Assembly: GCA_003222755.1 (NCBI GenBank)
Contig: QHXA01000002.1
Coordinates: 2,574-15,773, forward strand
Reading direction: 5' to 3'
Source: Acidobacteriota bacterium
Lineage (GTDB): Bacteria > Acidobacteriota > Terriglobia > 20CM-2-55-15
DNA: 13,200 nt
Under the pieces are notes generated by a model that was not told the DNA's origin, did not search any database, and saw nothing but the letters and a program-made list of their open reading frames with translations. Both the position numbers and the translations under genes were made by a program. Shown here piece by piece: positions 1 through 6,253 of the stretch. Positions within the stretch are counted from its first letter, which is position 1; every line of letters begins with the position of its first letter.

Positions 1-748
1 AATTCCATCGACGCAGTATACGGAACTCCCTCTGGAAAACATAGCGAGCCCCCATGTAAGCGATCAGCAAACCCCGCCACCCATCGAGGAACCCCGCGCG
101 CACGATGAAGACGTGAAAAAACGTCAATGCCGGCCCAAAGATCAGTTTCAAGACGTTGCCATGCCGGCCGGTGGAACGGGCGGCTTGCGCGGCAAGGTTG
201 GTGTACCGATCGATCCTTTCAGCGTGATCATGCCAGTCTCGATAAGGAAAGTGGAGCAGATCCCCCCGAAATTTGCCAACGTGACCCTTTACGTTTACCC
301 ATTCGTGAACAAAGTCACCTTCCCATCGGCAGTATCTCCTGTCATACAGGCGAATCTTGCGATCGGGATACCACCCTGAGTGCTTGATCCATCGGCCCAA
401 ATAAAAGGCACGCCGCGGCATGGACCAAGCGACAGGTATGGCCGAATAAGGATTCGTTTTCCAGCGCGCAATCTCATCCGCCAGCTCGATACTGACTCTC
501 TCGTCCGCATCAACGCTGAAGATCCAATCGTTCGCGCTCTGTTCCGCTGCGAAATTCTTCTGATTTGAATATCCCGGCCACTCATGCTCGATAACCCGCG
601 CGCCCAGCCTTCGCGCGATGTCTCTAGTCCGATCGGTACTTCCGGAATCGACAACAATCACCCCATCGCAGCAAGAAAGGCAAGCAATCGCTTCAGCGAT
701 ACGTGCTTCTTCGTTGAATGTGATTATGGTTGCTGTGATCCGGGGCAT
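1..748 (-). CDS. Family 2 glycosyltransferase, WaaE/KdtX-like (3' end beyond window)
   Basis: A GT-A fold glycosyltransferase that probably adds a sugar to lipopolysaccharide core or another envelope glycan on the cytoplasmic face of the inner membrane. Reading the minus strand from 748 gives 249 open codons to the window edge, close to the 250-260 residues usual for WaaE/KdtX proteins, so little is missing. Visible motifs are an N-terminal ITATIITFNEE strand, VIVVDSGSTD at residues 30-39 (nucleotide-sugar binding), FSVDADE with the metal-binding DAD at about 80-82, and a GWYPDRKIRLY segment followed by WEGDFVHEWV, typical of this subgroup. A hydrophobic C-terminal stretch (about 203-240) suggests membrane association. 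The ATG at 748 is preceded by GGGGGAG at good distance; an in-frame ATG seven codons upstream is possible but lacks this site. The gene is divergent from truA with only 36 bases between. The sugar and acceptor cannot be told from sequence. Confidence 0.85.
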   Translation of the reverse strand, partial: MPRITATIITFNEEARIAEAIACLSCCDGVIVVDSGSTDRTRDIARRLGARVIEHEWPGYSNQKNFAAEQSANDWIFSVDADERVSIELADEIARWKTNPYSAIPVAWSMPRRAFYLGRWIKHSGWYPDRKIRLYDRRYCRWEGDFVHEWVNVKGHVGKFRGDLLHFPYRDWHDHAERIDRYTNLAAQAARSTGRHGNVLKLIFGPALTFFHVFIVRAGFLDGWRGLLIAYMGARYVFQREFRILRRWN

Positions 749-768
749 GGCCCGCTCCCCCAGGCACA

Positions 769-777
769 TGCTATAAC
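769..777 (+). promoter_or_regulatory. Possible extended -10 promoter element of truA
   Basis: TGCTATAAC matches an extended -10 (TGn plus TATAAT-like) and ends seven bases before position 784. A transcript from it would begin about one base ahead of the truA ATG, so truA would be leaderless. No -35 match is seen and no Shine-Dalgarno lies before the ATG. This is inference from motif spacing only. Confidence 0.3.
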
Positions 778-784
778 GCATCGG

Positions 785-1519
785 ATGCGGAACCTCAAGC
801 TGACTCTCGCATACGACGGAACAGACTTTCATGGCTGGCAAGTTCAGCCGCAGCTTCGAACCATTCAAGGAGAACTTCAGCAAGCGCTGCGAAAGCTCTT
901 CAATGAAGACGTGAACGTCGCGGGATCGGGACGAACCGATGCGGGCGTTCACGCGCACGGACAAGTCGCAAGCGTGGCGACAATCCGAACCATGGACACG
1001 GATGCAGTGCTACGTGGAGCGAATGCACTCCTAGGGCCTGAAATTCGCGTATTGGCTGTTGAAGAAGTCAGCCCCGAATTCCACGCCCGGCGCTCGGCGC
1101 GTTCAAAGACGTACGAGTATCACGTTTGGAGACATGCGATAGTCAGCCCTTTCCATTGCCGGTATGTATACGGGTTTCGATACCCGCTGGATGAAGCTGC
1201 GATTGATCGAGCGACGAGCTACTTTTTAGGGAGGCACGACTTCACATCGTTTTGCGCCGCCGCGACAGAAATCCAGGATCGTACTCGCACGATTTTCGAG
1301 GCTTCCTGGGACCGCTCAGAAACGGCATGGATTTTTCGTATCCGCGGCAACGGTTTCCTCCAATACATGGTGCGGACGATCACCGGGACTCTCCTCGATA
1401 TCGGGCAGGGCCGACGCGAGCCGGAGCAAATATTGGATATCCTTGAAGCGCGCGATCGCCGGCTCGCGGGTCCTTCTTTGCCGGCGCACGCTCTACATCT
1501 GATTCAGGTGGATTATTAG
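785..1519 (+). CDS. truA: tRNA pseudouridine(38-40) synthase TruA
   Basis: Isomerises uridine to pseudouridine at positions 38-40 of the tRNA anticodon arm in the cytoplasm. The 244-residue product starts MRNLKLTLAYDGTDFHGWQ, the classic TruA N-terminus, and has the catalytic motif GSGRTDAGVHA with the nucleophile Asp at residue 52. Later family segments visible are FHARRSARSKTYEY, FLGRHDFTSFCAA, and the C-terminal GNGFLQYMVRTITGTLLDIGQG. The open frame extends upstream to 584, but that part overlaps the glycosyltransferase antisense and has no TruA-like residues, so I place the start at the ATG at 785. No Shine-Dalgarno is visible; a -10-like element ends seven bases upstream, so the message may be leaderless. 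It is the first gene of the plus-strand block leading to uppS. Confidence 0.95.
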   Translation: MRNLKLTLAYDGTDFHGWQVQPQLRTIQGELQQALRKLFNEDVNVAGSGRTDAGVHAHGQVASVATIRTMDTDAVLRGANALLGPEIRVLAVEEVSPEFHARRSARSKTYEYHVWRHAIVSPFHCRYVYGFRYPLDEAAIDRATSYFLGRHDFTSFCAAATEIQDRTRTIFEASWDRSETAWIFRIRGNGFLQYMVRTITGTLLDIGQGRREPEQILDILEARDRRLAGPSLPAHALHLIQVDY

Positions 1520-1540
1520 GGCGATGCAAATAACTTTGTA

Positions 1541-1569
1541 TTGCAAACCACAAATGTCCACATGATAAG
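1541..1569 (+). promoter_or_regulatory. Possible promoter of the uppS operon
   Basis: TTGCAA at 1541-1546 and GATAAG at 1564-1569 are separated by 17 bases and each match the sigma-70 consensus at 4 of 6 positions. The predicted transcript start is near 1576, just before the chosen uppS ATG at 1580. It is weak in sequence, but it lies in the only real gap (60 bases) between truA and uppS. Confidence 0.3.
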
Positions 1570-1579
1570 ATCGACACGT

Positions 1580-2365
1580 ATGCCGATGAAAGTATCGGAA
1601 CTCCTGCAGCAGATCGATCGCGGCGCTCTTCCCGCCCACATCGCAATCATTATGGATGGCAACGGCCGTTGGGCTCGCAAACGCGGCCTGCCTCGGGTAG
1701 CGGGTCATCGCGCGGGCATCAACGCCGTGCGGCAAGTTGTCGAAGGTTCTGCAGAACTCGGCATTTCCGTTTTAACTCTCTACGCGTTCTCCCTCGATAA
1801 TTGGAAGCGGCCGCACATTGAAGTAACGACGCTGATGCAGCTTCTTAAGGAATACCTCAATAAGGAGCTGGAGAATATTCACAAAAACAACATTCGTTTT
1901 CGCACGATTGGCAGGACGGAAGCACTGGACGCGTCGGTACGAGCCGAATTAGAGAAAGGCGTTTCGCGGACGCGCAACAATACCGGCATGCTATTCAATG
2001 TCGCGTTGAACTATGGCGGCCGCGCGGAAATTGTGGATGCAGTGAATCGCCTTCTGAACAACGGAGGAAAAGAACTAGCAGCCACCGGGGGCATTTCTGA
2101 AAAGGATTTTGCCCAATATCTCTATACGGCGGGCCAGCCCGATCCCGACCTGTTGATCCGCACCAGTGGTGAATTACGCATCAGCAACTTTCTGCTGTGG
2201 CAGATTGCGTATGCCGAGATCTGGGTCACAGAGACTCTTTGGCCTGATTTCGAAAAGCAGCATCTCTATCAAGCAATCATTGCGTTTCAGAAACGCGAGC
2301 GCCGCTATGGCGGGCTGGAGCCGCAACTAGTCCCCACTCTAGCGTTGGGGGATCGCAAAATGTAA
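1580..2365 (+). CDS. uppS: Undecaprenyl diphosphate synthase (cis-prenyltransferase)
   Basis: Condenses isopentenyl diphosphate units onto farnesyl diphosphate to give the C55 carrier lipid used for peptidoglycan and surface glycans. From the ATG at 1580 the product is 261 residues. It contains HIAIIMDGNGRWA with catalytic Asp26, the YAFSLDNWKRP segment, ALNYGGRAEIVDA, DLLIRTSGELRISNFLLWQIAYAE and WPDF, which together cover the conserved cis-prenyltransferase motifs. Alternative starts are TTG at 1541, ATG at 1562 and ATG at 1586; 1580 puts Asp at 26 as in the E. coli enzyme, but 1586 is nearly as good. No clear Shine-Dalgarno precedes any of them. The stop codon TAA (2363-2365) lies inside the left arm of a perfect hairpin, and the next ATG follows without a gap. 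Its isoprenoid substrate derives from the pathway served by dxr two genes downstream. Confidence 0.95.
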   Translation: MPMKVSELLQQIDRGALPAHIAIIMDGNGRWARKRGLPRVAGHRAGINAVRQVVEGSAELGISVLTLYAFSLDNWKRPHIEVTTLMQLLKEYLNKELENIHKNNIRFRTIGRTEALDASVRAELEKGVSRTRNNTGMLFNVALNYGGRAEIVDAVNRLLNNGGKELAATGGISEKDFAQYLYTAGQPDPDLLIRTSGELRISNFLLWQIAYAEIWVTETLWPDFEKQHLYQAIIAFQKRERRYGGLEPQLVPTLALGDRKM

Positions 2366-2397
2366 ATGTCAAATGGTCTATTTGACATTTACATTTT
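2357..2397. repeat. Perfect 18-bp hairpin across the uppS/cdsA junction
   Basis: Arms AAAATGTAAATGTCAAAT (2357-2374) and ATTTGACATTTACATTTT (2380-2397) are exact reverse complements around a five-base loop GGTCT. The left arm contains a tandem AAATGT AAATGT and holds both the uppS stop (2363-2365) and the first possible cdsA ATG (2366). The right arm ends four bases before the second possible cdsA ATG (2402). AT richness and exact symmetry contrast with the GC-richer flanks. It could be an inserted palindromic repeat, a transcription attenuator, or a translational coupling hairpin. Confidence 0.85.
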
Positions 2398-3163
2398 AGA
2401 CATGCAGAGGGTTCTTACCGCCGCCGTCGCCATTCCCGTAGTCGTTCTGATCACCATCTTTTCCGCGGATTGGATTTTTGCATTGGCAGTCGGCCTGACA
2501 TGCGCGTTCGCAGTCGAAGAATTCCTCACCCTTGCAGACAAGAAGGGAATAGGCCGGCCGGGCCGCTGGTTTGATGTACCGGCGGCGCTCGTCGCAGTTT
2601 CCTTCGTCGCCGGCGCAGATTGGGTTCTGTCGATGCTGGTGCTTGCTGCTGTTGGATTAATGACCGTCACCATTTTCAGTGAACCATTGGCGACAGCATT
2701 GGGCTCCGTCGGCATGGGCCTTGGTGCGATTGCGTACTGCTCGATCACGTTAGGTTTTCTGGTGATGCTGCCGCGTGATTTGATTCTTGTGTTATTCGGC
2801 ATCATCTGGGTTGGTGACACTGCCGCGTATTATGTTGGACGCGCGCTCGGCCGTCATCTGCTTGCGCCCAAGGTCAGTCCCAACAAGACCGTCGAAGGCG
2901 CAGTCGCTGGTTTAATCGGAAGTATGGTTGCCGGTATCATCGGCGGAGTCTGGTTTTTGGGTGAACCGTGGCTGAGTGTTGCCGGAATCTCTCTTCTGAC
3001 CGCGATGGCCGGCCAGATGGGGGATCTCGCAGAATCGGTGTTGAAACGCAGCGCCGGTGTCAAAGATTCCTCTTCGATTCTTCCCGGGCACGGCGGCATA
3101 CTGGATCGTCTCGATAGCTTGTTTTTCGCGGCTCCGGTGTTCTATTGGTTATTCAACGCATGA
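2366..3163 (+). CDS. cdsA: Phosphatidate cytidylyltransferase
   Basis: Integral membrane enzyme that converts phosphatidic acid and CTP to CDP-diacylglycerol, the precursor of bacterial phospholipids. The protein is built almost wholly of hydrophobic segments and ends with the CTP-transferase signature SVLKRSAGVKDSS followed by ILPGHGGILDRLDSL at about residues 224-252, matching the family pattern (S-x-x-K-R ... K-D ... H-G-G-x-x-D-R-x-D) at each key position. The start is uncertain: ATG 2366 directly follows the uppS stop and gives 265 residues, but its first 12 residues are encoded by a perfect hairpin; ATG 2402 gives 253 residues and begins MQRVLTAAVAIPVVVLI, a typical CdsA N-terminus. A GGGGGA lies 13 bases before 2366; nothing like it precedes 2402. 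The stop overlaps the dxr start (ATGA). Confidence 0.95.
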   Translation: MSNGLFDIYILDMQRVLTAAVAIPVVVLITIFSADWIFALAVGLTCAFAVEEFLTLADKKGIGRPGRWFDVPAALVAVSFVAGADWVLSMLVLAAVGLMTVTIFSEPLATALGSVGMGLGAIAYCSITLGFLVMLPRDLILVLFGIIWVGDTAAYYVGRALGRHLLAPKVSPNKTVEGAVAGLIGSMVAGIIGGVWFLGEPWLSVAGISLLTAMAGQMGDLAESVLKRSAGVKDSSSILPGHGGILDRLDSLFFAAPVFYWLFNA

Positions 3164-4317
3164 AACGTCTTGCAGTCGTCGGCTCGACTGGGTCCGTGGG
3201 ACAAAATACGCTGCGTGTTGTGCAGCATCTCTCCGATCGCTTTACAGTCTTCGCGCTTGCAGCTAATTCTGCCGTCGATCGTCTCGCCGAACAGACAGCT
3301 GTGTTCCGGCCTAATGTTGTTGGTATTGTGGATGCTCCTCGCGCCGAAGAGTTCCGAAGACGCTGCGCGGACCTTCGCATTTCGGTGCCTGAACTCGTGA
3401 CAGGCGAACAGGGTCTACGCCAAATCGCCTCGGCCAGCGAAGTCGATGTTGTGGTTTCAGCCGCCGTGGGCGCTGCAGGACTCGAGCCAACCTACTGCGC
3501 AGTTGCTGCCGGCAAAATCGTCGCGCTGGCGAACAAAGAAGCGATGGTTCTCGCCGGTGAGTTGTTGCGTAACACTGCCTCGCGAACCGGCGCCCGCTTG
3601 ATTCCCGTCGACAGCGAGCACAGCGCAGTCGACCAATGTTTGCGCTCGGGCGAACATGGCGAAGTGCAACGGCTGATTCTGACGGCTTCTGGTGGTCCTT
3701 TTCGTGAGACACCGCTGGAACAATTCGCAAACATCACGCCCGAGCAGGCGTTGAAACATCCAACCTGGCAGATGGGAAAACGGATCACGATTGATTCGGC
3801 TACGTTGATGAACAAAGGGCTTGAGGTGATCGAGGCGCGTTGGCTGTTTGATATTGCGGCAGAAAAAATTGACATCATGGTCCATCCGCAATCGGTGGTG
3901 CATTCAATGGTCGAGTTTGTGGATGGCTCGGTAATTGCGCAGCTTGGAACTGCGGACATGCGGCAGCCGATCCAGTACGCATTGACATATCCGGAGCGGC
4001 TTCCGTCGCCGGTTGCCTCCCTCGATTGGACAGCGGTACCTCGATTGGATTTTGCTGCTCCCAATCGTGAAAAGTTTCCGTGCATCGGCCTCGCGTACCG
4101 TGCGATTGAAATGGGCGGCACAGCACCGGCCGTTCTCAATGCGGCAGACGAAGTCGTTGTTGAAGCATTTCTCGATAGAAGAATTCCGTTTTCTGTCATT
4201 CCGCAAATCATCGCCGCAACACTAGAGGCGCATGCGGTCCAGCAGGCAAACTGCTTGGAATCCATAATGAAAGCAGACTCTTGGGCGCGCCATGAGGCGC
4301 GCCGCCGGCTCTCCTAA
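3160..4317 (+). CDS. dxr: 1-deoxy-D-xylulose 5-phosphate reductoisomerase
   Basis: Second enzyme of the MEP (non-mevalonate) isoprenoid pathway: rearranges and reduces DXP to 2-C-methyl-D-erythritol 4-phosphate with NADPH and a divalent metal, in the cytoplasm. The 385-residue product begins MKRLAVVGSTGSVGQNT, with the NADPH-binding GSTGSVG at residues 8-14, and shows NKEAMVLAGE, PVDSEHSAVDQCL with metal ligands Asp151 and Glu153, LMNKGLEVIEARWLFD with the third ligand near Glu222, and HPQSVVHSMVEF. The ATG at 3160 overlaps the cdsA stop by four bases, arguing for translational coupling; an in-frame start five codons earlier adds nothing family-like. The last codons contain a GC hairpin (4284-4303). 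A putative promoter follows, so rseP may also be transcribed separately. Confidence 0.97.
   Translation: MKRLAVVGSTGSVGQNTLRVVQHLSDRFTVFALAANSAVDRLAEQTAVFRPNVVGIVDAPRAEEFRRRCADLRISVPELVTGEQGLRQIASASEVDVVVSAAVGAAGLEPTYCAVAAGKIVALANKEAMVLAGELLRNTASRTGARLIPVDSEHSAVDQCLRSGEHGEVQRLILTASGGPFRETPLEQFANITPEQALKHPTWQMGKRITIDSATLMNKGLEVIEARWLFDIAAEKIDIMVHPQSVVHSMVEFVDGSVIAQLGTADMRQPIQYALTYPERLPSPVASLDWTAVPRLDFAAPNREKFPCIGLAYRAIEMGGTAPAVLNAADEVVVEAFLDRRIPFSVIPQIIAATLEAHAVQQANCLESIMKADSWARHEARRRLS
4284..4303. repeat. Doubled 8-bp GC palindrome at the end of dxr
   Basis: GGCGCGCC occurs at 4284-4291 and again at 4296-4303 with ATGA between. Because the word is its own reverse complement, the pair can form an 8-bp stem with a four-base loop. 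It lies within the last codons of dxr, 11 bases before the stop. No run of T follows, so it is not a classical intrinsic terminator, though it could pause polymerase or protect the 3' end. Confidence 0.6.
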
Positions 4318-4323
4318 TTGGAA

Positions 4324-4352
4324 CGGACACCCACGTGCTCCGATGCTAGAAT
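4324..4352 (+). promoter_or_regulatory. Possible promoter of rseP-fur
   Basis: CGGACA (4324-4329; 4 of 6 matches to the -35 consensus) is followed after 17 bases by TAGAAT (4347-4352; 5 of 6) with an upstream TGC making an extended -10. The predicted start near 4359 leaves a leader of about 24 bases before the rseP ATG at 4383. It lies in the 65-base dxr-rseP gap, the largest break in this block. Inference from consensus matching. Confidence 0.4.
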
Positions 4353-4382
4353 GGTCGGTAATGTTTCTAACGCGGGTAAATA

Positions 4383-5801
4383 ATGATAGGTAGCCTTCTC
4401 TCCAACATCGGCGTCGCGGCAGTGGTTCTCGGAATCATCATCGTTATTCACGAGCTTGGCCATTTCCTCGTAGCGAAATTCTTCAAAATTAAGGTTGAAA
4501 CCTTCTCCGTGGGTTTTGGTCCGCGCCTTTTCGGGTTCCGGAAAGGAGAAACTGATTACCGGATCAGCGCCTTTCCACTTGGCGGCTACGTCAAGATGGC
4601 AGGCGAGACGCCGATGGACGCGATTACTGGAGAGGCATACGAATTCCTTTCGAAGCCAAAGTGGCAACGGTTTTTAGTGGCCGCTGCAGGCCCGGCAATG
4701 AACATCATTTTGGCCATCGGTCTGATCGCCGGATTGTATTTGTATGGGACCGATGTTCCCGAATTCCTTATTGGCAAACCCGTAATTAACGTCGTGGAGC
4801 CGGGCTCAGCGGCAGAAAAGGCCGGCATTAAACCAGGCGACCAGATTGTCTCCTTCGACGGGAATGACAAGCCCGACTGGCAAGATGTCCAGAATACCGT
4901 CGTCACAAGCCCCGGTCGAGCCATTCCCATCTTAATTGAACGCAATGGTCAGCAGTTGCATTTTACCCTCACGCCGGAACGCAAGGGACGGGAAGAAGCA
5001 GGCGATGCGGGCATGCTCCCCTTTTATCGGCAACTCGTACAAAATGTGCAGCCGAATTCGCCGGCACTCGCTGCCGGTATGCAGCCTGGCGATGAAATCG
5101 TTCGCGTCAACGGAATTGATATTCGTGCCAGTGGGCGTACTCTTCCGCAGTTCATCCAGCAAATGACGGAAGACACCTTTCCCATCACAGTACTGCGCGG
5201 GTGCGCTGGCCGAAGCGGGGAGCAGCCAGCCGTGGCATTTGATGTTAGCCGCGTGGGCGGCGGAGCGGCGGATGAACAGGCATGTAGCGGCGGAAAGGAA
5301 ATCGAACTCCAAGTCGCGCCAGTCCTGAAGGATGGCCGCAAGATGATTGGTATCGAACTCCAGTTACCGACCGTGCACATCAAACTGGGTCCCCTAGCTG
5401 CGATCGAGAAATCGATTCAAAGCAACAAAGAAAATGCCATTCTAATTTTTCAGGTCATCGGCAGGCTGCTGAAACGCGAAGCTTCGGTCAAGCAATTGGA
5501 TGGACCGATCAGCATCATCAGTTATTCAGGGCAAGCCTACCAGGCAGGCTTTGTGACGCTGTTAACGTTTATGGCCCTGATCAGCCTGAATCTGGGCATC
5601 CTGAATATCATGCCGATTCCGATCCTCGATGGCGGCGTAATTCTGCTTCTGATAATTGAATCGCTTTTGGGCCGCGACCTCAGCCTGCGGATGAAGGAAC
5701 GAATCGTCCAGGCCAGTGTTGTTTTCATTTTGATGGTCATGGTAATCGTCCTTTATAACGATGTCGTCAAGTTGCTTCCGCCTAGCCAGCCGGCGCCATG
5801 A
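4383..5801 (+). CDS. rseP: RIP metalloprotease RseP (site-2 protease) with two PDZ domains
   Basis: Inner-membrane zinc protease that cuts transmembrane segments, classically an anti-sigma factor in the envelope stress response after a first periplasmic cut. In the 472-residue product, membrane segment 1 carries HELGH with zinc ligands His23 and His27 and catalytic Glu24. GPAMNIILAIGLIAGLYLYG forms a second membrane segment (about 103-122), followed by PDZ 1 (about 131-200) and PDZ 2 (about 215-325). The C-terminal membrane part contains NIMPIPILDGG with zinc ligand Asp416. Insertions within PDZ 2 are unusual: where the family reads roughly ITVLR-DGKEIELQV, residues 273-302 here are an extra Gly/Ala-rich stretch with Cys274 and Cys301 near its ends. 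The start ATG 4383 has only a weak GGGT upstream. The stop overlaps fur (ATGA). No rseA-like anti-sigma gene is in the window, so the substrate is unknown. Confidence 0.95.
   Translation: MIGSLLSNIGVAAVVLGIIIVIHELGHFLVAKFFKIKVETFSVGFGPRLFGFRKGETDYRISAFPLGGYVKMAGETPMDAITGEAYEFLSKPKWQRFLVAAAGPAMNIILAIGLIAGLYLYGTDVPEFLIGKPVINVVEPGSAAEKAGIKPGDQIVSFDGNDKPDWQDVQNTVVTSPGRAIPILIERNGQQLHFTLTPERKGREEAGDAGMLPFYRQLVQNVQPNSPALAAGMQPGDEIVRVNGIDIRASGRTLPQFIQQMTEDTFPITVLRGCAGRSGEQPAVAFDVSRVGGGAADEQACSGGKEIELQVAPVLKDGRKMIGIELQLPTVHIKLGPLAAIEKSIQSNKENAILIFQVIGRLLKREASVKQLDGPISIISYSGQAYQAGFVTLLTFMALISLNLGILNIMPIPILDGGVILLLIIESLLGRDLSLRMKERIVQASVVFILMVMVIVLYNDVVKLLPPSQPAP
5199..5291 (+). other. Extra coding segment inside PDZ 2 of RseP
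   Basis: About 30 codons (residues 273-302 of RseP) separate two strands that in the family are joined by a tight turn: ITVLR before and GGKEIELQVAP after. The stretch is rich in Gly, Ala and Ser, starts GCAGRSGEQ and ends ADEQACSGG, keeps the frame, and has GC-rich word repeats (for example GCGGCGG). It looks like an in-frame insertion or expansion. Its boundaries are judged from family memory and could shift by a few codons. Confidence 0.5.
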
Positions 5802-6241
5802 AGGCGCTTGTGCCTGAGATGCAGGTACTCATGGAGTACCTGCAGGAACGTAAACTTAAACTCACACCCCATCGGCAACTCATCCTCGAAACCTTTTTGG
5901 ACCACGAAGGCCATCGGAGCGTAGAGGACATCTATCGTGTCGTCCGTAAACAAGATCCGCGCGTCGGCTATACGACCGTGTATCGGACGATGAAGCTGCT
6001 GGCCGACTGCGGTCTTGCCCGCGAAATCGATCTTGCCGATGGAATCACGCGATACGAACACCTCTACAATCATCAGCACCACGACCACATGATCTGTATG
6101 CAATGCGGAAAGTCGATCGAGTTCTACGACGCGGACATTGAAGCGGTTCAAGACGAAGCGTCAGAGCAGCTCGGGTTCAAGGTCTTGGATCATAAGCTGC
6201 AAATTTACGGAGTGTGTGCAGACTGTAAGGGCGGTCTATAA
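5798..6241 (+). CDS. fur: Fur-family metal-responsive transcriptional regulator
   Basis: Dimeric DNA-binding repressor that senses a divalent metal, most likely iron, and controls uptake and storage genes. The 147-residue product has LKLTPHRQLILETFLDHEGH (about 20-39), a winged helix with the recognition segment GYTTVYRTMKLLADCGL (about 57-73), RYEHLYNHQHHDHMICMQCGKSIEF with His94-Asp96-His97 and Cys100/Cys103, and a C-terminal CADC (Cys140/Cys143); the two CxxC pairs form the structural zinc site. Fur and PerR are hard to separate by eye; HHDHMICMQCGKSIEF resembles Fur most. The start is open: ATG 5798 overlaps the rseP stop (ATGA), ATG 5819 is residue 8, and ATG 5831 is residue 12 and lies at the centre of a perfect dyad; MEYLQERKLKLTPHRQ from 5831 resembles the usual N-terminus. 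The stop (6239-6241) falls in the loop of a palindrome shared with convergent pdxA. Confidence 0.93.
   Translation: MKALVPEMQVLMEYLQERKLKLTPHRQLILETFLDHEGHRSVEDIYRVVRKQDPRVGYTTVYRTMKLLADCGLAREIDLADGITRYEHLYNHQHHDHMICMQCGKSIEFYDADIEAVQDEASEQLGFKVLDHKLQIYGVCADCKGGL
5820..5844. promoter_or_regulatory. Perfect 25-bp dyad (11-3-11) at the start of fur
   Basis: TGCAGGTACTC (5820-5830) and GAGTACCTGCA (5834-5844) are exact reverse complements around ATG (5831-5833). The central ATG is in frame with fur and is a credible start. The sequence is not AT-rich like the classical Fur box, yet the size and symmetry suit an operator for a dimeric regulator, or an RNA hairpin presenting the start codon in its loop. 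Function is inference. Confidence 0.5.
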
Positions 6242-6253
6242 ACCGCCCCTACA
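6224..6253. repeat. GC-rich palindrome between convergent fur and pdxA (repeat family copy 1)
   Basis: TGTAAGGGCGGT (6224-6235) pairs with ACCGCCCCTACA (6242-6253) at 11 of 12 positions around a six-base loop. It contains both convergent stop codons: fur TAA at 6239-6241 and pdxA TAG at 6251-6249. The right arm read on the minus strand, TTGTAGGGGCGGT, matches the ends of the copies at 7638-7685 and 13039-13074. It probably acts as a bidirectional 3' hairpin; no T-run is present. Confidence 0.75.

Noticed and set aside
295..657. 120-codon minus-strand frame inside the glycosyltransferase
   Set aside because: It is in a different frame from the glycosyltransferase that shows DSGSTD and DAD motifs continuously from 748 to the edge.
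584..784. N-terminal extension of truA by 67 codons
   Set aside because: The extension has no family similarity, overlaps the divergent glycosyltransferase, and the TruA-typical N-terminus begins exactly at the ATG at 785.
3492..4265. 257-codon open frame on the minus strand
   Set aside because: It lies wholly antisense to dxr, which has all family motifs. The translated residues show no recognisable domain, and such shadows are expected in GC-rich genes.
4318..4352. Sigma-E-like promoter (GGAAC) before rseP
   Set aside because: The spacing from GGAAC to a usable -10 is far from the 16-17 bases of sigma-E promoters; a sigma-70-like pair fits better.
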